Assembly (NCBI GenBank): GCA_044868105.1
Contig: JBIOWC010000515.1
Location: forward strand, 1-5,432
Length of the DNA stretch: 5,432 nucleotides
Reading direction: 5' to 3'
From: JBFMDH01 sp044868105
Lineage (GTDB): Bacteria; Acidobacteriota; Blastocatellia; UBA7656
Every line of letters begins with the position of its first letter. Position 1 is the first letter of the stretch. Under the pieces are notes generated by a model. The model saw nothing but the letters and a program-made list of their open reading frames with translations. It searched no databases and was not told the origin of the DNA. Position numbers and translations under genes: made by a program. This document shows, one piece after another, positions 1 to 5,432 of the stretch.

Positions 1-95
1 GTTTTGACCATGTAGGTGGGCAGTCATATGGCGATGGCGACGAATGGCGAAACGCGCTCATAAAAGATTTGGCGAACGGTAATCGTTTCAGGTAA
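1..95 (+). CDS. Possible C-terminal end of an upstream gene (5'-partial, unrecognised)
   Basis: Reading from base 3, about 30 codons are open to a TAA stop at 93-95. The peptide begins FDHVGGQSYGDGDEW and ends NGNRFR. Its composition is protein-like (Gly/Asp/Asn-rich turn, then an amphipathic stretch), and the stop sits 63 nt before the next start. I do not recognise the family. Thirty open codons can occur by chance, and the opposite strand is also open here, so this is only a plausible gene tail. If real, it lies in the same direction as the hydrolase that follows. Confidence 0.35.
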   Translation, partial: FDHVGGQSYGDGDEWRNALIKDLANGNRFR

Positions 96-158
96 TTTGT
101 TCTAGCTTTCCCTTCGCACCTTTACAAGATTAGAAAAATTTCACCAGCGGGTGTGTAG

Positions 159-1490
159 ATGAGAAATCAATTCCGTTTTTTACTAGCACTGCTTCTTGTA
201 CTCGGAACCGTTCTGATTTTTTACTCAACCAAAAAATCAACCCACAGCCTTCCAACAGCTAATCCCATAGAAGCAGGATTATCCAAACCTCGACTCGATA
301 AATTAGATGAGGTGGTTAAAGCCTATGTTGATAGGAAAGAGATTGCTGGAGCCGTGACCTTGATTGCCCGAAAAGGCAAGATTGCCCAAATTCAAGCATA
401 CGGCATGGCGGATATTGATGCTCACAAACCGATGCAAAGCGACACCATCTTTCGCATCGCATCGATGACCAAACCCATAACTACCGTCGCCCTGATGATG
501 CTCTTTGAAGAAGGCAAATTATTAATGACCGACCCCATTACAAAATATTTACCTGAATTCAAAGACATGAAGGTTTTGGTTGAAAACCAGACCAAAGAAC
601 AAAATTCGCAAGGATACACCCTAGTCCCTGCGAAAAAGCCGATAACCATCCATCACCTGCTGACCCATACCGCCGGGTTTACCTACACTTTTCAAGGCAC
701 ACACTTTCTTTCCGATATGTACAAAAACGCTGGGGTATCCGATGGCTTAATGCAAACCGAAGGCACGCTTGCTGATGAAGTGACGAAGCTTGCCAAGTTG
801 CCACTTTGTCGCCAACCCGGCGAAGGGTTTGATTATGGATTAAGCACAGACGTCGCCGGTCGTATTGTCGAGGTGATCTCCGGCAAGAGCTTGGATGACT
901 TTTTCCGCGAACGAATTTTTAAACCGCTCGGCATGACGGATACCTATTTTTATTTGCCGGAAGAGAAAGTGGCTCGTTTGGCGGCCCTCTATCAACCAAC
1001 GGAACACGGGCTGGAAAAATATTCTGATGAACCGGTGGGTACAGGGTTGATGCGTTATTCGGCAAGTTATCACTACAAAGGGCCACGCACCTATTTTTCA
1101 GGAGGCGCAGGACTGGTTTCCACTGTTGAAGATTACTGGAAATTTTTACAGATGCTGTTAAACGGTGGCGAATTTGGCGGCACGCGCCTGCTTAGTCGCA
1201 AGACCGTGGAATTTATGACCTGCAATCAAATCGGCGATACGGTGATGTGGAACAGTCCCTTCGATGGGTTCAGGTTCGGACTGGGGTTTGCGGTAAAAAC
1301 CGATCTCGGTGCGTCTTGGAAAATTGGTTCTGTCGGTGAATATACCTGGGGCGGTTTTTTTTCAACGACCTTTTGGGTTGACCCTCAGGAACAATTGATT
1401 GGCATTGTGTTGACACAGCTAAGACCTAATGACCAATTGGATATTCACGAGAAATTCCGTGTGCTGACCTATCAAGCCATCGCCGATTAA
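159..1490 (+). CDS. Exported serine hydrolase, beta-lactamase / family VIII esterase type
   Basis: A 443-residue serine hydrolase of the beta-lactamase-like superfamily (class C / penicillin-binding-protein fold). Residues 7-22 form one hydrophobic segment after a basic start, so the protein is exported or held by an N-terminal anchor; I see no lipobox. The nucleophile motif S-M-T-K is at 102-105 (Ser102, Lys105). The second catalytic motif is Y226-G-L-S, with Tyr226 the likely base partner. The usual HLLTHTAGF stretch is at 166-174, and GGAGLVST at about 315-322. Near the C-terminus W397-G-G stands where true beta-lactamases carry KTG, which is typical of family VIII carboxylesterases. Length fits the family. 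The start is fixed by an in-frame TAG at 156-158 directly before the ATG, although no good Shine-Dalgarno is visible. Natural substrate unknown: ester, lactone or peptide are all possible, and beta-lactam resistance is not implied. Confidence 0.92.
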   Translation: MRNQFRFLLALLLVLGTVLIFYSTKKSTHSLPTANPIEAGLSKPRLDKLDEVVKAYVDRKEIAGAVTLIARKGKIAQIQAYGMADIDAHKPMQSDTIFRIASMTKPITTVALMMLFEEGKLLMTDPITKYLPEFKDMKVLVENQTKEQNSQGYTLVPAKKPITIHHLLTHTAGFTYTFQGTHFLSDMYKNAGVSDGLMQTEGTLADEVTKLAKLPLCRQPGEGFDYGLSTDVAGRIVEVISGKSLDDFFRERIFKPLGMTDTYFYLPEEKVARLAALYQPTEHGLEKYSDEPVGTGLMRYSASYHYKGPRTYFSGGAGLVSTVEDYWKFLQMLLNGGEFGGTRLLSRKTVEFMTCNQIGDTVMWNSPFDGFRFGLGFAVKTDLGASWKIGSVGEYTWGGFFSTTFWVDPQEQLIGIVLTQLRPNDQLDIHEKFRVLTYQAIAD

Positions 1491-1498
1491 TTCGGCGA
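1480..1498 (+). other. Small hairpin over the hydrolase stop codon
   Basis: A perfect 7-bp stem (TCGCCGA with TCGGCGA) encloses a 5-nt loop containing the TAA stop at 1488-1490. No T-run follows directly, so it is a poor intrinsic terminator. It could slow 3' decay or reduce read-through into the next gene, or be incidental. Confidence 0.35.
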
Positions 1499-1575
1499 CA
1501 TAGCGGTTAGACAGGCTTTCAATCAGCGGGCCATTTTTGAATTTTTAATAACACTTACAAGGAGACGGTTACTGA

Positions 1576-2340
1576 ATGAGTAAAACTAATTTGCAAGGTA
1601 AAGTTGCTATCGTTACTGGCGGGGGGCGTGGCATCGGCAAAGCTATCGCCTATCGTTTAGCGGAAGCCGGAGCCAATGTCGTCATAGCCAGCCGCAAGAT
1701 GGAAAACCTTCAAACGACTGCCGAAGAGTTTGCTTCACTTACGGGTAAAACGATTCCGATGGAATGTCATATCGGTCGCGCCGATTCTATCGAGGCGTTG
1801 GTCAGCGAAACGGAAAAGCAATTAGGCGGGGTTGATATTCTGGTCAATAACGGCGCAACCAATATCGGTCAAGGTCCGTCGCTCAACGTCAGTGATGACA
1901 TGTTCGGCAAAATGTTTGAAATCAATGTGCTCTCTTCGCTGCGGTTAATTAATCGGGTGGTGCCGAAAATGATTGAGCGCAAAACCGGTGGCTCGATTAT
2001 CAACATTGTGTCCATTGCCGGACTCAGACCTCAGGCGGGAGGCTTGCTCTACAGCGCGACGAAAGCGGCATTGATTATGATGACGCGCACCTGGGCAGTG
2101 GAATTCGGAAAACATGGTGTGCGTGTAAACGCCATCGCGCCGGGGTTGATTCAAACCGATTTCAGCGAATATTTCTGGAAGAACGAACAATACGTGAAAG
2201 CCATCGAAGCGACCCAACCGATTCCGCGTGTCGGCACACCGGATGAACTCGGCGGCCTGGCGTTGTTTCTGGCCTCCGATGAATCCTCATTCGTAACCGG
2301 TCAAACCTTTGTTGTGGATGGTGGCGCGACCGCAAAATAA
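1576..2340 (+). CDS. Short-chain dehydrogenase/reductase, DHRS4-like
   Basis: A 254-residue classical SDR with a Rossmann fold, expected to be a cytoplasmic NAD(P)-dependent oxidoreductase. The cofactor motif TGGGRGIG is at 14-21. Arg40-Lys41 after the second strand suggest NADP(H) preference. The usual NNAG appears as N91-N-G-A. The catalytic set is Asn117, Ser146, Tyr159 and Lys163 (YSATK at 159-163), with the APG turn at 188-190 and the common TGQTFVVDGG ending at 241-250. The stretch CHIGRADS (64-71) and the run from APGLIQTDFS to the end resemble DHRS4-type carbonyl reductases and bacterial SDRs next to acyl-CoA dehydrogenases. AAGGAG at 1559-1564 lies 11 nt before the ATG, a slightly long spacing. 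It sits 85 nt after the hydrolase and 91 nt before the acyl-CoA dehydrogenase, so a shared transcript is likely. Substrate not determinable; a keto/hydroxy acyl compound is the best guess. Confidence 0.93.
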   Translation: MSKTNLQGKVAIVTGGGRGIGKAIAYRLAEAGANVVIASRKMENLQTTAEEFASLTGKTIPMECHIGRADSIEALVSETEKQLGGVDILVNNGATNIGQGPSLNVSDDMFGKMFEINVLSSLRLINRVVPKMIERKTGGSIINIVSIAGLRPQAGGLLYSATKAALIMMTRTWAVEFGKHGVRVNAIAPGLIQTDFSEYFWKNEQYVKAIEATQPIPRVGTPDELGGLALFLASDESSFVTGQTFVVDGGATAK

Positions 2341-2354
2341 TAAACCCTTGCATA

Positions 2355-2387
2355 TGGCTCACGAATCGGACATTCTTTCGTGAGTCA
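2355..2387 (+). other. Intergenic hairpin after the first SDR gene
   Basis: CTCACGAA (2358-2365) pairs exactly with TTCGTGAG (2377-2384). The stem extends to 11 pairs if one G-T wobble and two outer pairs are counted, with an 11-nt loop. The bases after it are mixed rather than a T-run, so it may be a weak or partial terminator, or a transcript-stabilising structure between SDR and dehydrogenase genes. Confidence 0.4.
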
Positions 2388-2431
2388 ATTCTTCCGTCCT
2401 AATAAATCAATATTGAAAGGAACGCGCCTGT

Positions 2432-3634
2432 ATGTACTTTGAACATTCTGAAAAAGTCAAAGATTTGCAAAAACGTGTTCAAGCCTTCATGGATGAATAC
2501 ATCTATCCAAACGAAAAACTCTACTACCAACAAATCGCCGAAGGTGATCGCTGGCAACCGATTCAAATCATCGAAGATTTGAAACCGAAAGCCAGAGCCC
2601 AAGACTTATGGAATCTCTTCCTGCCGGAAAGCGACCATGGCGCAGGTCTAACGAATTTAGAATACGCGCCGCTTTGTGAAATTATGGGTCGTTCGCCGTT
2701 TGCTTCCGAAGTCTTCAATTGCTCTGCGCCGGACACTGGTAATATGGAAGTCATCTCGCGCTATGGCACGAAAGAACAACAAGAACAATGGCTCAAACCT
2801 TTGCTTGAAGGCGAAATTCGTTCCTGTTTTGCAATGACCGAACCGGATGTAGCATCTTCGGATGCCACGAATATTCATTCGAGCATCGTCCGCGAGGGGG
2901 ATGAATATGTGATCAATGGTCATAAGTGGTGGAGTTCCGGCGCCGGCGACCCGCGCTGCAAAATTGCCATTTTTATGGGCAAAACCGACCCTCAAGCACA
3001 AAGACATAAACAACAATCCATGATTTTAGTGCCGATGGATGCGCCGGGTGTGAAGATTGTTCGCATGCTTAATGTATTCGGATATGACCACGCGCCGCAC
3101 GGACATGGCGAAGTCCTTTTTGAGAATGTGCGCGTCCCTGCATCGAATATGTTACTGGGCGAAGGGCGCGGTTTTGAAATCGCTCAAGGACGATTAGGCC
3201 CCGGTCGTATTCATCATTGCATGCGACTTATTGGATTGGCGGAACGCTCGCTTGAAGCCATGTGCAAGCGCGTCAAATCACGCGTCGCTTTCGGAAAAAC
3301 GATTGCCGAACAAGGCACGATTCGCGCCGACATCGCCAATTCGAGAATGGAGATTGAACAAGCCCGTCTGCTCACGTTAAAAGCCGCCTATATGATGGAC
3401 ACCGTCGGCAATAAAGTGGCGCGCGCCGAAATCGCCATGATTAAAGTCGTCGCACCCAATATGGCACTCCGGGTGATTGATCGCGCTCTGCAAGCGCATG
3501 GCGGCGCGGGGGTATGCGATGATTTCCCACTGGCAGCCTCCTGGGCAAATGCGCGAACCCTCAGGCTCGCAGACGGTCCTGATGAAGTCCATCGCGCGGC
3601 AATTGCCAAGGTGGAATTGTCGAAGTATGAATAG
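2432..3634 (+). CDS. Acyl-CoA dehydrogenase, ACAD11-like
   Basis: A 400-residue FAD-dependent acyl-CoA dehydrogenase, complete in length for the family and cytoplasmic. The N-terminal helical domain covers about 1-130, with C132-FAMTEPDVASSD-144 as the first signature for FAD/substrate contact. The middle beta domain runs to about 240. The C-terminal helical domain holds GPGRIHHCMR (256-265), the flavin-binding stretch QAHGGAG (354-360) and the terminal RLADGPDEVHR (378-388). In this last motif Asp381 stands where medium-chain enzymes carry the catalytic Glu; DGPDEVH and GPGRIHHCMR are hallmarks of the ACAD10/ACAD11 branch. Members are linked to long or branched acyl-CoA oxidation and, with an APH-type kinase, to conversion of 4-hydroxyacyl-CoA; no such kinase domain is fused or adjacent here. 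A clear AAAGGAA at 2416-2422 lies 9 nt before the ATG. SDR genes flank it on both sides. Family assignment is very sure, substrate inferred. Confidence 0.94.
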   Translation: MYFEHSEKVKDLQKRVQAFMDEYIYPNEKLYYQQIAEGDRWQPIQIIEDLKPKARAQDLWNLFLPESDHGAGLTNLEYAPLCEIMGRSPFASEVFNCSAPDTGNMEVISRYGTKEQQEQWLKPLLEGEIRSCFAMTEPDVASSDATNIHSSIVREGDEYVINGHKWWSSGAGDPRCKIAIFMGKTDPQAQRHKQQSMILVPMDAPGVKIVRMLNVFGYDHAPHGHGEVLFENVRVPASNMLLGEGRGFEIAQGRLGPGRIHHCMRLIGLAERSLEAMCKRVKSRVAFGKTIAEQGTIRADIANSRMEIEQARLLTLKAAYMMDTVGNKVARAEIAMIKVVAPNMALRVIDRALQAHGGAGVCDDFPLAASWANARTLRLADGPDEVHRAAIAKVELSKYE

Positions 3635-3658
3635 CCATCGCCAGCATTTAACACAGTA

Positions 3659-3700
3659 GGATGAAGGATGAACTATTTCCAATACTCTTTAGTTCATCCT
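3659..3700 (+). repeat. Heptamer direct repeat and 11-bp hairpin after the dehydrogenase gene
   Basis: GGATGAA occurs twice in tandem (3659-3665 and 3666-3672). AGGATGAACTA at 3665-3675 is perfectly matched by TAGTTCATCCT at 3690-3700, giving an 11-bp stem with a 14-nt loop. No T-run follows, so a classical terminator is not supported. It may mark the end of the dehydrogenase transcript or be a remnant of a dispersed small palindrome. Confidence 0.5.
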
Positions 3701-3738
3701 CCCAGCTTCATATTAGTGTTATGTCAGCCGTGAATTGA

Positions 3739-3856
3739 AAGTGAGTGAGTAGACTTACTGTCCCTGCCCGAATCGGGCGCCAGCTATCATCGTCCTGCGG
3801 ACGATCCGGGCAGCCACAGTAAATGTACTCATTCGGGCGGCCCCTACTATTCACTT
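3739..3856. repeat. GC-rich nested palindromic intergenic element
   Basis: A roughly 118-nt block lying wholly between genes and visibly richer in G+C than its surroundings. The outer ends are imperfect inverted copies (AAGTGA at 3739-3744 against TCACTT at 3851-3856, continuing GAGTAG against CTACTA). Next come arms 3747-3770 and 3807-3830, which pair at 20 of 24 positions. In the centre ATCGTCC (3789-3795) and GGACGAT (3799-3805) form a perfect 7-bp hairpin with a 3-nt loop. GCCCG-AAT-CGGGC at 3766-3778 offers a competing small hairpin, and CGGGC recurs at 3807 and 3834. No open frame of note. The design resembles REP/MITE-like dispersed elements, but only one copy is in view. A structured RNA is the alternative. 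Confidence 0.6.
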
Positions 3857-3897
3857 CACCTTTGACAAAAAACTAGTCTGTTCAAAGGATTGATTGA

Positions 3898-4671
3898 ATG
3901 AATCTCAAAGATAAAGTTATCGTGGTCACAGGCGGCGCCATGGGCATAGGTCGCGCCTTGTGTGAAAGATTTGCCGCCGAAAGCGCGCGTGCGGTAGTGG
4001 TTGCCGATGTTGAGATTGAGAGGGCCGAAGCGGTCGCCGAAAAATTTAATGGCTTGGCGGTTAAAACCGATGTCAGTAACGAAGGGGATATTAAAAATCT
4101 AGTCAACCTAACGCTCGAAAAATTCGGCCAGATAGATTTGTTCTGCTCGAATGCAGGGATTGCCGGTGTGTATGGCGGCGCGGAAGTCTCGAACGAAGAT
4201 TGGCAAAGCATTTGGGAAATTAATGTAATGGCGCATATCTTAGCTGCGCGTTATGTTATCCCGCCGATGCTTGAACGCGGCGAAGGCTATTTACTCAACA
4301 CCGCTTCGGCCGCCGGGTTGTTGACCCAGGTCAATGCTGCGCCCTATTCGGTGACTAAACACGCGGCCCTCTCATTTGCCGAATGGCTATCAATTCAATA
4401 TGGCGATTGCGGGATAAAGGTCTCCTGTTTATGCCCCCAGGGCGTGCGCACACGAATGCTTTTAGGTGAAGACGGGAAAGGTGAAAATTTTTTAGTTGCC
4501 GGTTCGCTTTCGCCCGAAGAGGTCGCTGAAATTGTGGTTCAGGCAATTGGCGAAGAACGATTTTTAATTTTGCCCCACCCGGAAGTCGCAGAATATTTTC
4601 GTCGCAAAGCCAATGATTACGACCGCTGGATTCGGGGAATGCGCCGATTAAAAACGGCTATCGAAAGTTAA
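3898..4671 (+). CDS. Short-chain dehydrogenase/reductase (second SDR, NAD-type)
   Basis: A 257-residue classical SDR of a different branch from the one upstream. The cofactor motif TGGAMGIG is at 11-18. Asp37 after the second strand favours NAD(H), in contrast to the Arg40 of the other SDR. Asp58 is in the TDVS stretch. S84-N-A-G replaces NNAG. Catalytic residues are Asn109, Ser137, Tyr150 and Lys154 (YSVTK at 150-154). The C-terminus lacks the common TGQ...VDGG ending and instead has ILPHPEVAEYF (224-234) followed by a charged helix. I associate that tail with SDRs found beside ACAD11-like dehydrogenases. AAAGGA at 3884-3889 lies 8 nt before the ATG. The gene is separated from the dehydrogenase by 263 nt of structured intergenic DNA, so it may be transcribed separately, and it is followed by a strong terminator. 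Probable role: oxidation of a hydroxyacyl intermediate; exact substrate unknown. Confidence 0.92.
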   Translation: MNLKDKVIVVTGGAMGIGRALCERFAAESARAVVVADVEIERAEAVAEKFNGLAVKTDVSNEGDIKNLVNLTLEKFGQIDLFCSNAGIAGVYGGAEVSNEDWQSIWEINVMAHILAARYVIPPMLERGEGYLLNTASAAGLLTQVNAAPYSVTKHAALSFAEWLSIQYGDCGIKVSCLCPQGVRTRMLLGEDGKGENFLVAGSLSPEEVAEIVVQAIGEERFLILPHPEVAEYFRRKANDYDRWIRGMRRLKTAIES

Positions 4672-4710
4672 TGCCACCAAATCGCTAGCAGGCAGCGCAA
4701 ATAAAAACGA

Positions 4711-4749
4711 AAAATGAGCCGGAAATTAATAATTTCCGGCTCATTTTTT
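4711..4749. terminator. Bidirectional intrinsic terminator
   Basis: Bases 4711-4727 and 4731-4747 form a perfect 17-bp inverted repeat around a 3-nt loop, with a GAGCCGG core. A T-run (4744-4749) follows on the plus strand. The A-rich stretch before the stem (4702-4714) gives a matching T-rich tail on the minus strand. It lies 39 nt after the SDR stop and about 45 nt beyond the stop of the convergent small gene, so it should end both transcripts. Confidence 0.93.
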
Positions 4750-4793
4750 ATTACCCATGGCTGGGTTATTAAAGAGCTATTTGGTTTATTCGA

Positions 4794-5078
4794 TTAACGA
4801 ATTCGGGTACGGCTTACCATCTGGCTGTACGTTCTACCATTCCAAAGTGTAGTAATCCTGTACGTCACACGATACAGACGTCTGCCTTCCCATACAGTTC
4901 GCGTTATAAATCGAGTTCGTCCTCGACGATTCCAACGCTGTGCCGCAACAGCGGCTACATTATTATTACTCGCCACTCCAACTGTCGGTGCAGCAACCGT
5001 TTTTGCTGATGCGGTGTTCACTACACTGCCCATTAAGAGTGTTAATGCCATAAACGATAAAGCTAATATTTTTTTCAT
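4794..5078 (-). CDS. Small exported Arg-rich protein (hypothetical)
   Basis: A 94-residue protein of unknown family. Residues 1-25 are a textbook Sec signal peptide: MKK start, hydrophobic core LALSFMALTLLMGSVV, then an A-S-A-type cleavage site before Lys26. The mature part of about 69 residues begins with an Ala/Val/Asn-rich linker, then a strongly cationic tail (49-94) with 14 Arg and a single Glu. Two copies of a T-x-W-x-G-R-(x)-x-Y unit are visible: TVWEGRRLYR (61-70) and TLWNGRTYSQ (77-86), each ending in Arg after a beta-like stretch. An in-frame ATG upstream at 5312 would give 172 residues, but it has no ribosome site and would bury the signal peptide; the start at 5078 has a strong one. 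Probably periplasmic or cell-surface, possibly binding acidic polymers; function not known. It is convergent with the SDR gene and shares its terminator. Confidence 0.85.
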   Translation of the reverse strand: MKKILALSFMALTLLMGSVVNTASAKTVAAPTVGVASNNNVAAVAAQRWNRRGRTRFITRTVWEGRRLYRVTYRITTLWNGRTYSQMVSRTRIR

Positions 5079-5084
5079 GTTCTT

Positions 5085-5091
5085 TCTCCTT
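5085..5091 (-). promoter_or_regulatory. Shine-Dalgarno deciding the small-gene start
   Basis: On the minus strand AAGGAGA lies 6 nt before the ATG at 5078-5076, an ideal site. It selects this start over the in-frame ATG at 5312, which has no purine-rich sequence before it. Confidence 0.85.
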
Positions 5092-5120
5092 CTATAAGTT
5101 TTGTATTCACGGCGTACATC

Positions 5121-5156
5121 AAAAAACTCCAGAAGAGATCGCCGTTTTACTCTTCT
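5121..5156 (-). terminator. Weak terminator-like hairpin in the leader of the small gene
   Basis: On the minus strand AGAAGAG (5156-5150) pairs exactly with CTCTTCT (5137-5131) over a 12-nt loop. GGAG and six T residues (5126-5121) follow. This has intrinsic-terminator layout but a short, modest stem. It lies about 40 nt before the start codon of the small exported protein, so it could attenuate that gene or end an upstream minus-strand transcript. It may also be chance. Confidence 0.25.
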
Positions 5157-5387
5157 TGCAAATAAGACACCAGAGTCTTTTGATTGGTTGCATAATCTCT
5201 CTATACGATTTGGTACATTGATGATGCCATCAGTCCAATTTAATAGTGTAGAGCCGCAGTCTGTGCCATCACCTTCGGACAACTTTCGTTTGAAGAAGAA
5301 AGTTTGCGGCATTAGTATAGAAAGCCGCGCCAGTGGGTTCGTTGACTCATCTTTGTTTGATACTTCCTGAATTGTTAACCATCACCT

Positions 5388-5395
5388 TGAGGGGG
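5388..5395 (+). promoter_or_regulatory. Shine-Dalgarno of the partial gene at the window end
   Basis: TGAGGGGG is placed with its GAGG core 7 nt before the ATG at 5400. Its position favours that start over the ATG at 5396, which reads only three codons before a stop. Confidence 0.6.
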
Positions 5396-5399
5396 ATGC

Positions 5400-5432
5400 A
5401 TGGCTAAATATTTAATCAGCTTTTCATTGTTG
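5400..5432 (+). CDS. Start of a gene running off the window (3'-partial)
   Basis: Eleven codons are visible, MAKYLISFSLL, preceded by a good ribosome site. The opening MAKYLISF reminds me of small YCII/DGPF-domain proteins, which begin with such a beta strand, but eleven residues cannot establish a family, and a short hydrophobic leader is an alternative. It is divergent from the small exported protein. Confidence 0.5.
   Translation, partial: MAKYLISFSLL

Larger units (their letters stand above)
5079..5399. other. 321-nt gap between divergent genes
   Basis: This gap separates the minus-strand small gene from a plus-strand gene starting at 5400, so it should hold promoters for both. Frames are open on both strands (minus to 5312, plus 5101-5370), but neither has a ribosome site or a recognisable protein, and I treat them as non-coding. 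TATACT on the minus strand (5319-5314) resembles a -10 box but has no convincing -35 partner. Apart from the leader hairpin and the two ribosome sites I see no firm element. Confidence 0.5.

Noticed and set aside
96..158. Promoter for the hydrolase gene
   Set aside because: TTGTTC at 98-103 has no acceptable -10 at proper spacing, so no promoter could be supported from sequence alone.
159..1490. Beta-lactam resistance gene
   Set aside because: The SxxK fold alone does not make a beta-lactamase. The KTG motif is replaced by WGG and the Tyr motif is YGL rather than YxN, both pointing to an esterase-type enzyme.
2657..3016. Minus-strand 119-codon open frame inside the dehydrogenase gene
   Set aside because: Lies antisense to a well-supported gene with all family motifs. 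It is explained as a shadow frame.
3862..3890. TTGACA at 3862-3867 as a -35 box for the second SDR gene
   Set aside because: At 16-18 nt downstream there is only the ribosome site, with no -10-like hexamer, and transcription would start at or after the ATG.
4752..4767. ACCCA-TGGC-TGGGT mini hairpin beyond the main terminator
   Set aside because: Only a 5-bp stem with no T-run, and fully overshadowed by the adjacent 17-bp terminator.
4794..5312. 172-residue version of the minus-strand small gene, starting at 5312
   Set aside because: No ribosome site before that ATG. The added 78 residues look non-protein-like and would place a good signal peptide in the middle of the chain. The start at 5078 has an ideal Shine-Dalgarno.
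5101..5370. Plus-strand 89-codon open frame
   Set aside because: Begins at TTG without a ribosome site, overlaps the promoter/leader region of the minus-strand gene, and shows no recognisable domain.

Overview
The window looks like an ordinary chromosomal stretch from a mesophilic bacterium of moderate G+C, roughly half by eye. Protein style, the mix of catabolic SDR and ACAD11-like genes, and a small Arg-rich secreted protein would suit an acidobacterium (perhaps Blastocatellia-like). That placement is an impression from the sequence, not a demonstrated taxonomy. No tRNA, rRNA, CRISPR array, transposase or phage gene was seen.

Layout. Positions 1-95 may be the tail of an upstream plus-strand gene. 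Four complete plus-strand genes follow: a secreted or membrane-anchored serine hydrolase of the beta-lactamase/esterase-VIII type (159-1490), a DHRS4-like short-chain dehydrogenase (1576-2340), an ACAD11-like acyl-CoA dehydrogenase (2432-3634) and a second, different SDR (3898-4671). The first three are 85 and 91 nt apart and could be co-transcribed. The last is separated from the dehydrogenase by 263 nt holding two inverted-repeat structures, one a GC-rich nested palindrome of about 118 nt. A strong bidirectional terminator (4711-4749) closes the plus-strand cluster. It also serves the convergent minus-strand gene (5078-4794), which encodes a small, very basic exported protein. The 321-nt gap after it leads to the first 11 codons of another plus-strand gene at 5400.

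How the genes may work together. SDR, ACAD11-type dehydrogenase and SDR are a coherent set for acyl-CoA oxidation. ACAD11-type enzymes are known for handling 4-hydroxyacyl-CoA, together with an APH-type kinase that is not visible here. The set could therefore be part of a route for 4-hydroxy or branched acids, with the SDRs interconverting keto and hydroxy forms. The hydrolase might release a substrate acid from an ester or lactone outside the cytoplasm. This pathway is inference; the family assignments are well supported. I see no clearly unprecedented system. The items most worth a second look are the nested palindromic element, the duplicated Arg-rich exported protein and the possible kinase-less 4-hydroxyacid module.
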